NCBI GenBank assembly: GCA_903856725.1
Contig: CAIOCT010000047.1
Location: forward strand, 1 to 40,000
Source: an uncultured Verrucomicrobiota bacterium
GTDB taxonomy: Bacteria > Verrucomicrobiota > Verrucomicrobiia > Opitutales > Opitutaceae
Direction of reading: 5' to 3'
Length of the DNA stretch: 40,000 nucleotides
The first letter of the stretch is position 1; each line of letters starts with the position of its first letter. The notes under the pieces were generated by a model. It had not been told where the DNA came from and did not search any database. It was given only the letters and a program-made list of their open reading frames with translations. Below, one piece after another: positions 17,246 through 26,921 of this stretch. Position numbers and translations under genes: made by a program.

Positions 17246-18043
17246 ATGTCTTACCGCCGCTCCATCTCCACGCTGGGTTGTCCGGATCTTTCTTTAGCTG
17301 AAACTATCGCCCTCGCCCAGCGCCACCACCTCGACGCCGTCGAACTCCGCGCGCTCGCTCATAGTATCGACCTACCGACTGTCTTCACTGCCGCTTACGG
17401 CACGCCCACCGCTCTGGCTGCTTGGATGAAAACGGCCCCCATACCAATTATATCATTAGATACTTCGCTAAAACTGGCCGATAATTCAGCAGCTGATCGT
17501 GAAGATTTTTTGCGCTTCTTACCTTGGGCCGAAGCGATTGGGGTTCCTTGGTTGCGCGTCTTCGACGGCGGACATGCTGCCGATCCCACCACGCACCAAG
17601 CGATGGCTGATACCGTAGCGTGGTGGCGGGCACTTAAAAAGCAAAATGGCTGGCAGGCTGAAATCATGGTGGAAACTCATGACGCGCTCTGCACGACAGC
17701 AGCGATTCAACAATTCCTAACCTTGGCCCCAGGCACGGCGATTCTTTGGGACACCCAACACACGTGGAGAAATGGCGGCGAAAATCCTGCCACTACCTGG
17801 CGCGCCATCGGTTCACAGGTCGTGCATGTCCACGTGAAGGATAGCGTCAGCCGCCCCAGCGCGAAACATCCATTCAGCTATGTGCTACCTGGCGAAGGGG
17901 AATTCCCCATGGCAACACTCCGCCCCCTCTTGCAGACTGAATTCACCGGCTGCGTTAGTCTGGAGTGGGAGCGACTCTGGCATCCTTCGATCGCTCCACT
18001 CGATGATGCGCTCAGGGCCAGCGCGAAATGCCAATGGTGGTAA
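17246..18043 (+). CDS. xylose isomerase-like TIM-barrel protein
   Basis: The 265-residue product starts MSYRRSISTLGCPDLSLAE and follows the AP-endonuclease-2/sugar isomerase pattern: HHLDAVELR, WLRVFDGG, IMVETHDAL, ILWDTQHTWRNGG, VHVHVKDS and VSLEWERLW. Conserved Glu, Asp and His residues at strand ends fit a metal-dependent sugar isomerase or epimerase. The reading frame extends 49 codons upstream to 17099, but ATG at 17246 is chosen because the fold starts right after it. It converges with the PhyH gene 48 bases away; the substrate is unknown. Confidence 0.82.
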   Translation: MSYRRSISTLGCPDLSLAETIALAQRHHLDAVELRALAHSIDLPTVFTAAYGTPTALAAWMKTAPIPIISLDTSLKLADNSAADREDFLRFLPWAEAIGVPWLRVFDGGHAADPTTHQAMADTVAWWRALKKQNGWQAEIMVETHDALCTTAAIQQFLTLAPGTAILWDTQHTWRNGGENPATTWRAIGSQVVHVHVKDSVSRPSAKHPFSYVLPGEGEFPMATLRPLLQTEFTGCVSLEWERLWHPSIAPLDDALRASAKCQWW

Positions 18044-18091
18044 GTTGGCCTAAAACGGAGGCAACTATTTGCCCCCGCCAGCAGCATCGCG

Positions 18092-18901
18092 TCACGCCTT
18101 ACCCGCTTCCTCATTGCTCACCGGCTTAAAGCTGGGGCGACCATAGCGCTGAGTCGGCGGAGTGCCGTATGGGTTGTGCTTAAATTCATCTACGCCGCGA
18201 CAAAGATAAATTTTGAAATTCGGATTCACCGCTAGGTCATTCTTAACATTTGTGCCGGAATAACGAATCGTGAGCCCAGCGCGCCGACGATCAGAGGGGT
18301 TAGCCGGTGAGCCGTGGATAGCGCGATCATCATGCAAGGAACATTCCCCTGCCTTCAGGCGAAATTGAACGGCGCTCTCAGCCTTAAAGTCCGTGCCGTC
18401 TTCCAATTCCAGCGTGAGCACGGAGCTCGTTTCCGTAGAGCGGCGATGCTTAATGACCCCACCACGGTGGGAGCCTGGCAATAGTTTCATGCCGCCATTA
18501 ATCTCATCAACATCATCGAACGCCAACCAGACGGTGACAGAATTGTGGGGCGCCATGGGCCAATAATAAGAATCTTGGTGCCAGCCGACCGTCGAGAGCG
18601 TGTGTGGATCTTTGATGAAAAAATTGCTCGCCCAGCAATAAAAGTTCTCGCCGAGAATCCCCGAGACGAGCTCGAGAATTTTTGGATTCATCGCAATTTC
18701 GTAGAGATAAGTACTGGTCTCATGCCACTCGCGAATGTCCTTACTCGTTTCACCCGGCTCGAGCAATGCGAGTAAGCGAGGGAGTTCCGCATTGAATTTA
18801 GCCATCTCCTCTCGGGTATAGATCGACGGCAGGCCAAGCAAATAGCCGTTTTCGTGATAGAATGCCTTTTGGGCAGAAGTAAGTTGGTGCGAAGTAATCA
18901 T
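18092..18901 (-). CDS. phytanoyl-CoA dioxygenase (PhyH) family protein
   Basis: The 269-residue protein has the iron site WHQDSYYW (His108, Asp110) and RAIHGSPAN (His196), with Arg213 in GLTIRYSG for 2-oxoglutarate binding, and the family segment GGMKLLPGSHRGG. These are Fe(II)/2-oxoglutarate oxygenases that hydroxylate varied small molecules; the CoA substrate of the mammalian enzyme should not be assumed. It lies on the minus strand after the MetE-like gene (75-base gap). The ATG at 18901 has an A/T-rich leader without Shine-Dalgarno. Confidence 0.9.
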   Translation of the reverse strand: MITSHQLTSAQKAFYHENGYLLGLPSIYTREEMAKFNAELPRLLALLEPGETSKDIREWHETSTYLYEIAMNPKILELVSGILGENFYCWASNFFIKDPHTLSTVGWHQDSYYWPMAPHNSVTVWLAFDDVDEINGGMKLLPGSHRGGVIKHRRSTETSSVLTLELEDGTDFKAESAVQFRLKAGECSLHDDRAIHGSPANPSDRRRAGLTIRYSGTNVKNDLAVNPNFKIYLCRGVDEFKHNPYGTPPTQRYGRPSFKPVSNEEAGKA

Positions 18902-18976
18902 GAATAAAAAGTTGGTTGATAAATGTTGTATGACCTAATGCCTCTCTCTGCGTGAACCCACCCAGCTAGCGTGAAC

Positions 18977-20119
18977 TTAACGCCCAAGGTATTTGTCGCG
19001 CCCACGAACCAAGGCTTCCATTTTGCGATCTGCGATCGAACGTTTTAGCATCCAGAAACCACAATCAGGGTGCACCCAACGAACGCGACCAGGGCCCACT
19101 TTCTTCTCCACCGCTTCAATCCGAGCCGCGACTTCATCAGCCGTCTCAATGTGGTTAACCTTAATGTCAATCACCCCAACCCCGAGAGCGATTTTCTTGT
19201 CGATCCGCTTCAACGCATCGAGATCAGCGGCGGGCCGATGCGCCAGCTCCAGCACGAGATGATCCGTGTGCAGTGCGTTAAGGAAGGTCAGCAATTTCTC
19301 CCAGTTACCCTTCTGAATTGTTTGGCCACCGTAGTTGCCAAAGCAAAAATGCACAGCCCGCTCAGTACCGGAATCAATAGCATCAAGCACTAGATTCATC
19401 GAAGCAGCAGCCAATGGCGCGTCCGCCGGATTGCCTGGAATATTGGCCTCATCCACTTGCAAGCAGGTCGCCGGCAAACCGGGCATTTGCGCCGCCAAAA
19501 CTTCGCCTAAAGCCATCGTCAATTTATTAAAACTGCCGTAGTGGTGATCGAGCAAAGTACGCGCGAGCATGTAGGGACTCGTTACCGTGAATTTAAATGC
19601 TCCACCTGCCACCGCGGCAGCGCGCTGGCAATCGGCGAGCAGATTCAACGATCCTTCGCCCAATTTACCCGTAACCACCCCCGCTGGTTTACGCCGAAAA
19701 CCCATCGGCGAATGACTGGCGAATTCTTCGGTGATGGAGCGGCCCACCACCGACGAAATGCCGGCCATAGGACGAATAAAATACTCGATCATTCCATTAG
19801 TATCAGGGTGATTCACATCAAACCGGTAGAGCTCACCGTCAGTCGGCAAATCAATGCCCGCTTGGCGCTGGAGATCAAAAACAACCCGCGTGGCATCAAT
19901 GACGGCTTGCTCACTAGGCAGAGCTGCTAGCCAATCTGGCACGGGATAAGAACCGACCGTGGTGGTGAGGATGCGTGGTGTCGAGGCGGACCGTGCGGCC
20001 GCGACCGGAGCAGATTTGACTGACGGGGCGCGCAGACCAGCAGCGGCAGCGAGCGTGCGGGGTGATTTGATTACCTGCGGTTGTGAGGCAGAGGAAGAAG
20101 GAGGGCAAGAAGAGCACAT
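18977..20119 (-). CDS. MetE C-terminal-domain-like methyltransferase (cobalamin-independent methionine synthase family)
   Basis: From the ATG at 20119 the product is 380 residues. After a low-complexity lead rich in Ala/Ser (about 1-48) comes TTTVGSYPVPDWL, the usual start of the C-terminal MetE domain, then QVDEANIPG (221-229), HFC (257-259), Glu291 in VLELAHRP, and VHPDCGF with Cys353. His257, Cys259, Glu291 and Cys353 fit the zinc ligands that activate the thiol. The N-terminal half of classical MetE is missing, so it may use another methyl donor or acceptor. The frame is open to 20284, but that extension shows no conservation pattern. It is divergent from gspD. Confidence 0.82.
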   Translation of the reverse strand: MCSSCPPSSSASQPQVIKSPRTLAAAAGLRAPSVKSAPVAAARSASTPRILTTTVGSYPVPDWLAALPSEQAVIDATRVVFDLQRQAGIDLPTDGELYRFDVNHPDTNGMIEYFIRPMAGISSVVGRSITEEFASHSPMGFRRKPAGVVTGKLGEGSLNLLADCQRAAAVAGGAFKFTVTSPYMLARTLLDHHYGSFNKLTMALGEVLAAQMPGLPATCLQVDEANIPGNPADAPLAAASMNLVLDAIDSGTERAVHFCFGNYGGQTIQKGNWEKLLTFLNALHTDHLVLELAHRPAADLDALKRIDKKIALGVGVIDIKVNHIETADEVAARIEAVEKKVGPGRVRWVHPDCGFWMLKRSIADRKMEALVRGRDKYLGR

Positions 20120-20325
20120 GGGTTGGCAAAACCTAAGTAGCCAACAATCATTGCCAATACTGAAATTGTTTGGGACGCGAAAATTGTCTCGCTTCGCGCC
20201 CCTACAATCCACTCGGCGCCGCACGATAGTATGACCAGCTTGCAAAGACGATCTGACCAGTATTAAGGAATACAAGGGCTTCACTTGTTAAAGACTTCCT
20301 GTTTATTTTCAGCGCACCCCCAATC

Positions 20326-22320
20326 ATGAATTCACTCCCATCGCGTCTAAAAAAATTAAGCTGGGGTCTTTTTAGCCTGATAGTCTGGCCGGCCCTCGGA
20401 CTCAGTCAGCCGACCCCCGCGGCACCTCTTCCTTCTAATAGCGCCGCTGCCGTTGTCGGTCCGATCGTACTGCGTGATGAAAGCGTCGATCAAGTGCTCG
20501 CCCTGCTTGAACGTTGGTCCGGCAAAACGATCCTTCGCCCCCAAGCCCTACCAGTCGCCACAATCACTCTCACCCTCAAGGGGAATGTCACGCGCGATGA
20601 AGCTATTCGGGCCCTCGAAACATTACTCGCTCTTAACGGGATCGGCATCAGTCCTCTCGACGACAAATTCCTTAAAGTCACCGCGCTCGCCTCCGCCAAA
20701 GCGGAAGCCCCTGAACTAATCGATGGCTCGACTCTCAGCCTCCCGCCCAGCGGACGCATCGCCAGCAAGGTGTTTCAATTACAGTTTCTCAAGGTAACTG
20801 AATTCATGCCGCAAATCGCCAGCATGCTTAATCCCGCTGCGAGCAGCGTACCGGTGGTTTTTGAAAGCGCCAACGCCGCGCTAGTCACTGATTCGCTCAC
20901 TAACCTTCAACGCATTGAAAATCTCTTAGCAAAGTTTGATCAACCCCACCTCAGTAACTTGCGGGCAAAATTTTATCCGCTCCATTTTGCCAAAGCCAGC
21001 GAGGTCGTAACTAAGCTGCGCACGATTCTTTCTGGTCCCCTGCAGACACAGCTGGGCACCTCGACCACGTATAACCCCGATGATCGCACCAACCAAGTCA
21101 TCCTCATTACGGATGCGCGCCAGTATGGATTTTTCGATGACCTAATCGCCAAACTCGATACCAAATCTGACGCCAACACCCGCAACGATGTCATCTATCT
21201 TAAGTATGCAATGGCCAAGGATGTCGCCTCGAGCTTAACCCAATTAGTCACTACTCAAAACGGCGCCGCCCGCAAAAATGGCTCAGAAAGCGCCGCGTCC
21301 GGCGCACCGACCCCGGCGGCGGCTACCACTCCAGCGACACCCGCAGTCGCCAATCTGGCCACCAGCGCCACGCTTAAGCTCGAACCCACCAATCAATTTA
21401 GCGCCTTGCTCACCGTGCTGCCCGAAGAACGAAGCAATGCCATCATCGTCTCCGGTACCGAAGGCGATATCCGCCTCATCAAAGAATTAGTCGCCAAAAT
21501 TGATATCATCCTCGCCCAAGTTCGCATCGAGGTCGTGATCGCTGAAGTCACCCTAGGCGATAATGGCACCACCGGCATCAGCGCGCTCGGACTGAAAGTT
21601 GAAAGCGGGAAATTAACTGGTTTCACCGGCGCCGCGGCCGGAGTCGGTCTAACGGATAGCCCGATCGTGGGCTCAACCGATCTCGCCGCGCTCATCGCTC
21701 TCAGCACCACCCCTCGCAAATCTAGCGCCAATATCCTCTCGGTTCCGACCATCCTGACGACCCACGGCAAAGAAGGGAAAATTTTTGTCGGCGAATCGAG
21801 GCCCATGATTAGCAGCTATCTCAACGACAATAGCTCAGTCGGCACTGGCACTGGTAGCGGTTATCGCTCCACCGTTAATTCCAAGGACATTGGTATTCAA
21901 CTTTCCGTCAAACCCCTGATCGGAAATGACGGCTCAGTGCAGTTGGAGATCAAACAAGAGGTGAACGATATTCTCGGCGACATCACCATCGACGGAAACC
22001 CCCAGCCCCGCATCGGCAAACGCTCCACTGAGTCTTTCGTTACGGCGCAAAGCGGTGAAATCATCGTCTTAGGCGGCATGCAGCGCACGAGCGAATCGCG
22101 CAGCACCAGTCGACTCGGCCCCATCCCAATCATCGGGGACCTACTCGGGAGTCGCTCAAGTGAAAAAACTCGCACTGATCTCGTGTTTTTCCTGCGGCCA
22201 GTCGTTCTGACGAATACGGCGGCCGACAATGCTCCCGCGCTAGAACGAGTTGAACAATTCCCCCTCGAACAGCGCGCGCAGGTAAAAAGCATGATCGCAC
22301 CCCGTCCGATCAAACCTTGA
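20326..22320 (+). CDS. gspD: type II secretion secretin GspD-like
   Basis: The 664-residue protein has a signal peptide (about 1-27), an N-terminal N0-like part (DESVDQVLALLERWSGKTI), repeated N1-N3 domains (LQFLKVTEFMPQ, YPLHFAKASEVVTKL, YLKYAMAKDVASSL) and a C-terminal secretin domain with VRIEVVIAEVTL, VPTILTTHGKEGKI, IQLSVKPLIG and IIVLGGMQRT. A Gly/Ala/Pro/Thr-rich loop (about 320-350) sits in N3. It would form the outer-membrane pore. No pilotin-binding tail is evident. It heads the plus-strand gspD-E-F block, and its stop lies just before the gspE start. Confidence 0.9.
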   Translation: MNSLPSRLKKLSWGLFSLIVWPALGLSQPTPAAPLPSNSAAAVVGPIVLRDESVDQVLALLERWSGKTILRPQALPVATITLTLKGNVTRDEAIRALETLLALNGIGISPLDDKFLKVTALASAKAEAPELIDGSTLSLPPSGRIASKVFQLQFLKVTEFMPQIASMLNPAASSVPVVFESANAALVTDSLTNLQRIENLLAKFDQPHLSNLRAKFYPLHFAKASEVVTKLRTILSGPLQTQLGTSTTYNPDDRTNQVILITDARQYGFFDDLIAKLDTKSDANTRNDVIYLKYAMAKDVASSLTQLVTTQNGAARKNGSESAASGAPTPAAATTPATPAVANLATSATLKLEPTNQFSALLTVLPEERSNAIIVSGTEGDIRLIKELVAKIDIILAQVRIEVVIAEVTLGDNGTTGISALGLKVESGKLTGFTGAAAGVGLTDSPIVGSTDLAALIALSTTPRKSSANILSVPTILTTHGKEGKIFVGESRPMISSYLNDNSSVGTGTGSGYRSTVNSKDIGIQLSVKPLIGNDGSVQLEIKQEVNDILGDITIDGNPQPRIGKRSTESFVTAQSGEIIVLGGMQRTSESRSTSRLGPIPIIGDLLGSRSSEKTRTDLVFFLRPVVLTNTAADNAPALERVEQFPLEQRAQVKSMIAPRPIKP

Positions 22321-22322
22321 TC

Positions 22323-24014
22323 ATGGCCTCGTTGTCAGCAGCAACATCTCTCGGGTTAAGCGACTGGAATCAGCCAGAATTAGCCCAACAGGTCCTTGAA
22401 GCCCCCCGCGCCGAGCGACTCGCCATTTATGCGCGCTTGAAAAATATCGACGTCAACGCGGCCAGTCTCGAGGTAGCCCAACTGGCGCGCTTGCCGCTCA
22501 CCCCGGAGCCTAAGGCCGATACCGCCGCGATCTCACTGCTACCGTCGCGGTTAATTAACGATTACCAAATTGTTCCCATGCTTGGCCCCGATGTGGCCGA
22601 TGCCAGCCAACTCCACCTCGCCACGGTTTGGCCACCTGATCTTGAAATGCAAGATTGGGTCAGCACCCTGACACCACGCCGCCTCTGCTGGCACCTCGCG
22701 CCCGTTGACCGCGTGCGTCAGCTTATCATCGAAAATTACGGGGTAGGCTCAGGCAGCTTGGAGGAATCTGATGATACCCTCGCCGGCCTAACCGTAGAAT
22801 CGATCCCCGGACAAGAAGCCGATGCCGATGCCGCCGTTGTGCGCTTTGTCAGCGATGTCATTGCACAAGCCATCGAGGATGGGGCCACTGATATCCATTT
22901 CGAGCCGCAAGAAGGCCAACTCCGTATTCGCTACCGCGTGGATGGCTTACTCGTTCTCGTGCCAGTACCAGATAATTTACTGCGCTTCCAAGATGCGATT
23001 ATCTCACGCCTGAAAATCATGGCCCGACTCAACATCTCGGAAAAACGCCTTCCGCAAGATGGTCGGATTAGTTTTAAAACAGGCGGCAGCACCCTTGATA
23101 TTCGCGTCTCCACCATTCCCACCATCCATGCTGAGAGCGTTAGCCTGCGCCTGCTCAATCAGCGCCGCGAAGCCTATACGATGGAACGCCTCGGCATGGG
23201 CGCAGACGAACAAGCCCAAGTAAAAAATGTGCTCGAATCGCCGCATGGGATCATTCTCGTAACCGGACCAACTGGCTCCGGTAAATCTACCTCGCTCAAC
23301 GCCTTTCTGCGCGAAATTAATTCCACGGACTTGCGCATTGTGACCGTTGAAGACCCGATCGAATACGAAGTTCCGGGCGTTAACCAAATGCAGGTGCGCC
23401 CCGATATTGGCCTGACGTTTGCCAGCGCGTTACGCCACGTCCTGCGCCAAGATCCTGATGTAATTATGGTCGGTGAAATTCGCGATCGTGAGACCGCTGA
23501 TATCGCAATTCGGGCGTCCCTGACTGGCCACTTAGTTTTCTCCACCTTGCATACCAACGATGCCCCTGGCGCCATCACGCGCCTCATCGATATGGGCATT
23601 GAACCTTTTCTCGTCGCCTCGGCCTTGCAATTAGTCATCGCCCAACGACTGGTGCGCCGACTCTGCCCTGAGTGCGCGCGACCGACTGCCATTAATCCGG
23701 TCCAGTTACGTGACTCCCTCGCCATCCTCGGCCTTGATAACTCCGCCGGCGATAATTTGAAAACGCTTCTCCACCCCGTAGGCTGCGATCGCTGTCGCGG
23801 AACTGGGTACCGCGGGCGCATCGGTCTTTTTGAAATCCTGAAGCCGGGCGAGGAGCTGCATGATTTGGTCGTGCGGCGCGAATCGACCCGCACCCTCGCC
23901 AAGTGCGCTCGCAGCCTGGGTATGCGCTCATTACAACAATCCGGCTGGGAAAAAATTCTCGCCGGCCATACGACGCTCGACGAAGTGCTGCGCGTCATCA
24001 CCGCGACTGAATAA
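22323..24014 (+). CDS. gspE: type II secretion ATPase GspE
   Basis: The 563-residue protein has an N-terminal domain, then ATDIHFEPQEG, Walker A GPTGSGKS (315-322), the Asp box VTVEDPIEYEVPG, Walker B VIMVGEIRDRETA and the His box TGHLVFSTLHTNDA. Two CxxC pairs (CPEC and CDRC) form the zinc knuckle typical of GspE/PilB. It powers pseudopilus assembly from the cytoplasm. A TTG at 22317 overlaps the gspD stop; the ATG at 22323 is preferred. PilB is the main alternative, but the flanking gspD, gspF and the pseudopilin block favour GspE. Confidence 0.93.
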   Translation: MASLSAATSLGLSDWNQPELAQQVLEAPRAERLAIYARLKNIDVNAASLEVAQLARLPLTPEPKADTAAISLLPSRLINDYQIVPMLGPDVADASQLHLATVWPPDLEMQDWVSTLTPRRLCWHLAPVDRVRQLIIENYGVGSGSLEESDDTLAGLTVESIPGQEADADAAVVRFVSDVIAQAIEDGATDIHFEPQEGQLRIRYRVDGLLVLVPVPDNLLRFQDAIISRLKIMARLNISEKRLPQDGRISFKTGGSTLDIRVSTIPTIHAESVSLRLLNQRREAYTMERLGMGADEQAQVKNVLESPHGIILVTGPTGSGKSTSLNAFLREINSTDLRIVTVEDPIEYEVPGVNQMQVRPDIGLTFASALRHVLRQDPDVIMVGEIRDRETADIAIRASLTGHLVFSTLHTNDAPGAITRLIDMGIEPFLVASALQLVIAQRLVRRLCPECARPTAINPVQLRDSLAILGLDNSAGDNLKTLLHPVGCDRCRGTGYRGRIGLFEILKPGEELHDLVVRRESTRTLAKCARSLGMRSLQQSGWEKILAGHTTLDEVLRVITATE

Positions 24015-24018
24015 TTCC

Positions 24019-25248
24019 GTGCCTCGCTTTGCTTACAGCGCCCGCGACCAATCCGGCCAGATCCTCCGAGCTAACCTCGAAGCAATTTCCCGCAAAGATG
24101 CCGCCCGCATCCTGGCCGCCCGCCAGTTGCACGTCACCAGTTTAACTGAAATCAGCGGTAGCGCTCCGCCTTCCGCACCGACTGCACCGTCGCAACGGCA
24201 GGCGGCGCTCGTTTTTTCACGCCAGCATCGCTTACCCTTTCTTCAAGCTCTTTCCGATCTTAACGGCAGCGGTATGCCTGCGGGCGAAGCGGTCCGCTTG
24301 CTCAGCCTGCGCCTGAAAGACCCCGCCTTACGCGCCCTCTGCGTCCAACTATGGGCTGGGCTCAGCGAAGGCCTCCCCCTTTCTCGGGCCCTCGAAAGCC
24401 ACCCCGAAGTTTTTGATCTGCAAACAGTCAATCTGGTCTCGGCCGGCGAAGCGACCGGCAATCTCCGCGAAGTCCTGCTTCGGCTCATCCAACATTTTAC
24501 TGAGCAAAAAGCCCTGCGTCAGAAATTAACCACCGCTCTCGCCTACCCCGCTTTCATCTGTGTAGTCGCGCTCGGGCTGATTTTATTTTTTATTTTTTAT
24601 CTTCTGCCGCGCTTGCAGATGCTGCTGACGTCGCTCGGCGGACAATTACCGCTCTCCACCCGCATACTCGTGGGCCTTTCTCACTTTATCGTCACCTACG
24701 GCCTGCTCTTGGCTGGGGCCCTCGCAATCGCAGCTATATTTTTCTGGCGATGGCAGCAACGCCCCATTGGGCGAGCCGCGGTTGATCAGTGGCTACTGCG
24801 CGTCCCGTTCGCCGGGCCTTTTCTGATCAACTCGACCATCTTGAATTTCAGCCAAACGTTAGCTGTACTCCTCGAGAATGGGGTCACCACTGCGGAAGCC
24901 CTGCGCATGACCGAGCGCACCCTCACGCACACTACCCTGCAACGCGCCTTCCATGAGGCCACCGATCGCGTGCTCGAAGGCGAAAGCCTTTCCCTCTCTC
25001 TTCATAAAACAGGCTGCTTCCCCGACCTCGTGATTGATCAGCTCTCGGTCGGCGAAAGCACGGGCAACCTCGCCCCCAGCTTGCGTGACCTCGCTCGCAA
25101 TTATCAACAGACCATCACCAACCAAATCCAGGCCTTCACGACAATTTTCTCTAGCGCGGTCCTCTTACTCGCTTTTGGTTTCGTGGCCTTTATCGCTTAC
25201 GCCATCGTCTCCGCTGTTTTTCAAGTCAGCGCGAGTTTCAAATTTTAA
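24019..25248 (+). CDS. gspF: type II secretion inner-membrane platform protein GspF
   Basis: From a GTG at 24019, four bases after the gspE stop, the product is 409 residues and starts MPRFAYSARDQSGQ, the normal GspF opening. It has the two repeated T2SSF domains (SRQHRLPFLQALSDLNGSG around 67-85 and LNFSQTLAVLLENGVTTAEAL later), with membrane segments at about 177-197, 223-243 and near 380-405. It links the ATPase to the pseudopilus machinery. The frame is open further upstream inside gspE, but that part is not GspF-like. Its stop lies seven bases from the stop of the convergent GspM-like gene. Confidence 0.93.
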   Translation: MPRFAYSARDQSGQILRANLEAISRKDAARILAARQLHVTSLTEISGSAPPSAPTAPSQRQAALVFSRQHRLPFLQALSDLNGSGMPAGEAVRLLSLRLKDPALRALCVQLWAGLSEGLPLSRALESHPEVFDLQTVNLVSAGEATGNLREVLLRLIQHFTEQKALRQKLTTALAYPAFICVVALGLILFFIFYLLPRLQMLLTSLGGQLPLSTRILVGLSHFIVTYGLLLAGALAIAAIFFWRWQQRPIGRAAVDQWLLRVPFAGPFLINSTILNFSQTLAVLLENGVTTAEALRMTERTLTHTTLQRAFHEATDRVLEGESLSLSLHKTGCFPDLVIDQLSVGESTGNLAPSLRDLARNYQQTITNQIQAFTTIFSSAVLLLAFGFVAFIAYAIVSAVFQVSASFKF

Positions 25249-25255
25249 GCATCGT

Positions 25256-25777
25256 TCAGCGGTTTAATTCAACCGCGACCGCCCGAAAACTTGCATTCAA
25301 GAGTCCGGGCGCCGCCCGGTCAGTAGTGAGTGAAAATTGCTCCAAGGCGATATAAGGGGAACGCTTGGACAGTTCTTCATAGAACCTCAACAAAGCACCG
25401 AGGTCAGCTCGGCGAAAGCCCACTTGAACAATATTAAAAGCAAATTTATCAGTCCGCTGCGTGCTTTGCGCATTAATGTCTGCCACTAAGCCCGCCTGCG
25501 CGGCGATCCGGTTTAGCTCTCCGACCAATTGTGTAGCGGTCAGCGTCAACTGGATGTCAAGACTCTGCGTTGCGACCTTAGCCTTCGTCGTTATTTTATC
25601 GGCATTGCTCAACCAAACATCTTGGCGAGCGCGCTCAGCCAGGAGACCCCGCGCCTCACTCCAGAAAAGCTTAGCGCGACCACCCACACTCGCACCCCAG
25701 GTGGCCAATAAGAGCAACGCGAAGCCCAAGAGTAAGATTTTTTCCCGGAGCAACCGGCCCATAAATAATTGCTTCAT
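25256..25777 (-). CDS. GspM-like type II secretion protein
   Basis: The 173-residue protein has a short cytoplasmic tail, one membrane span (about 13-31, LLLGFALLLLATWGASVGG) and a periplasmic part with a coiled start and a ferredoxin-like end (FRRADLGALLRFYEELSKRSP, FRAVAVELNR). This is the plan of GspM/PilO, which partners GspL/PilN. Its ATG overlaps the stop of the upstream GspL-like gene by four bases. The sequence itself is too divergent for certainty; the call rests on topology, position last in the block and coupling to the GspL-like gene. Confidence 0.62.
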   Translation of the reverse strand: MKQLFMGRLLREKILLLGFALLLLATWGASVGGRAKLFWSEARGLLAERARQDVWLSNADKITTKAKVATQSLDIQLTLTATQLVGELNRIAAQAGLVADINAQSTQRTDKFAFNIVQVGFRRADLGALLRFYEELSKRSPYIALEQFSLTTDRAAPGLLNASFRAVAVELNR

Positions 25778-26919
25778 GAGCGAGTGACCGCACGCAGCGC
25801 CTCCGGTTTAAAGGTAATCGTTAAAATAAAAGTCGTCACCCCATCCCGCGATCGTAGATCGCGTGTAACCACTGCCGTCAGCGCTGCTGAGCCACGGAGT
25901 TGCTTCTCATACTGACTCACGTCAGCCGCATTACCGGTCTGCGCCTCAATTTCTAATTTGTTTACACCGATTGTGATCGAACGATGAAATTGAATGGAGG
26001 GCGGCCGCAGTGCGTTGATGAGCGCAAGCATTTCAAAGGGCCTCAGCTGCTTTTGTGTTAACTCCTCAATGCGGGCACTCAGACCCTGCGCCGTTTCAAT
26101 TTGGCTGACTGCATCAGCGCGGCGCTGAATTTGATTCTGCGCACGCCCCAACCACTGCCGACCCGCGACTAAACTGATCTCCAACCCCAAGGCTGCCGCG
26201 ATACCCGCGAGGCAAAAAATGAGCCCCCGCCATAGTTGCAAATCACGGGAGCGCAGTTGCCGCTGCTCCTGCAGAAAATTGGGGTCACGCACATCGGCGG
26301 TCTCCTTCGCCGAGTTTGTTAAACGAGTGCTAAGAATTTCCCCCTGCTGTGCCGAAGAAAGCGTCAAGCGCACCCCATTCTTGCGCTGATCATACTCGAC
26401 CAACCCCACACCTTGATAAACCTGCAAGTCTGCGAGCTTAAGATCGGTGCGTGCCTGTAATTTCTCCACTAGTGCTGCTTGCACCACGACCGGCGAATCG
26501 TCGCCTGACAACGATGCCACCACCGCTAGCGGCAAACTATCCTGTCCGTTCCATGCGGCCGCCACACTACGACTAGCTTGATGCCAAACTCTGATCGTTG
26601 GTTTGACCGGAGGCTCACCAAGCAAACCAAGAAATTCTGGCAGTACGGCCTCCGCCTTTACCCACCGGTCAACCTCTTCCCGGGAAAATTTCTTTTGATA
26701 GGCGGCGAAAATCAGCGCGCTCGTCTGAGCCGACGACATCAGGTAACCGTAATAGAGCTGCGTCCGCGGAAATGGCGAAAGATTCTCCAGAGCAATCTCC
26801 ACTTGTGCGGCCACTTCCTCCCCCGCTACTAAGGGGAGGAGCCGGACAAAAAATGCATCCGCCGGCAACAGAAGTATTTTCTGCGCGAGGTCAGCCGGAG
26901 CGTTATTGGAGTCAGCCAT
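25774..26919 (-). CDS. GspL/PilN-like type II secretion protein
   Basis: The 381-residue protein has a cytoplasmic actin-like-type N-terminal part (for example LLLPADAFFVRLLPL and QVEIALENLSPFP), a single membrane span around 240-260 (GLIFCLAGIAAALGLEISL), then a coiled stretch and a periplasmic ferredoxin-like domain (NKLEIEAQTGNAADVSQYEKQL). This corresponds to GspL, which couples GspE to the membrane platform. Three short conserved features, but no catalytic motif, so the call is by architecture and context. It begins two bases after the GspK-like stop. Confidence 0.68.
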   Translation of the reverse strand: MADSNNAPADLAQKILLLPADAFFVRLLPLVAGEEVAAQVEIALENLSPFPRTQLYYGYLMSSAQTSALIFAAYQKKFSREEVDRWVKAEAVLPEFLGLLGEPPVKPTIRVWHQASRSVAAAWNGQDSLPLAVVASLSGDDSPVVVQAALVEKLQARTDLKLADLQVYQGVGLVEYDQRKNGVRLTLSSAQQGEILSTRLTNSAKETADVRDPNFLQEQRQLRSRDLQLWRGLIFCLAGIAAALGLEISLVAGRQWLGRAQNQIQRRADAVSQIETAQGLSARIEELTQKQLRPFEMLALINALRPPSIQFHRSITIGVNKLEIEAQTGNAADVSQYEKQLRGSAALTAVVTRDLRSRDGVTTFILTITFKPEALRAVTRS

Positions 26920-26921
26920 GC

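Noticed and set aside
23860-24018. Upstream extension of GspF into gspE
   Set aside because: It is the out-of-frame reading of the end of gspE; GspF starts with the usual PRFAYSARD at the GTG at 24019.
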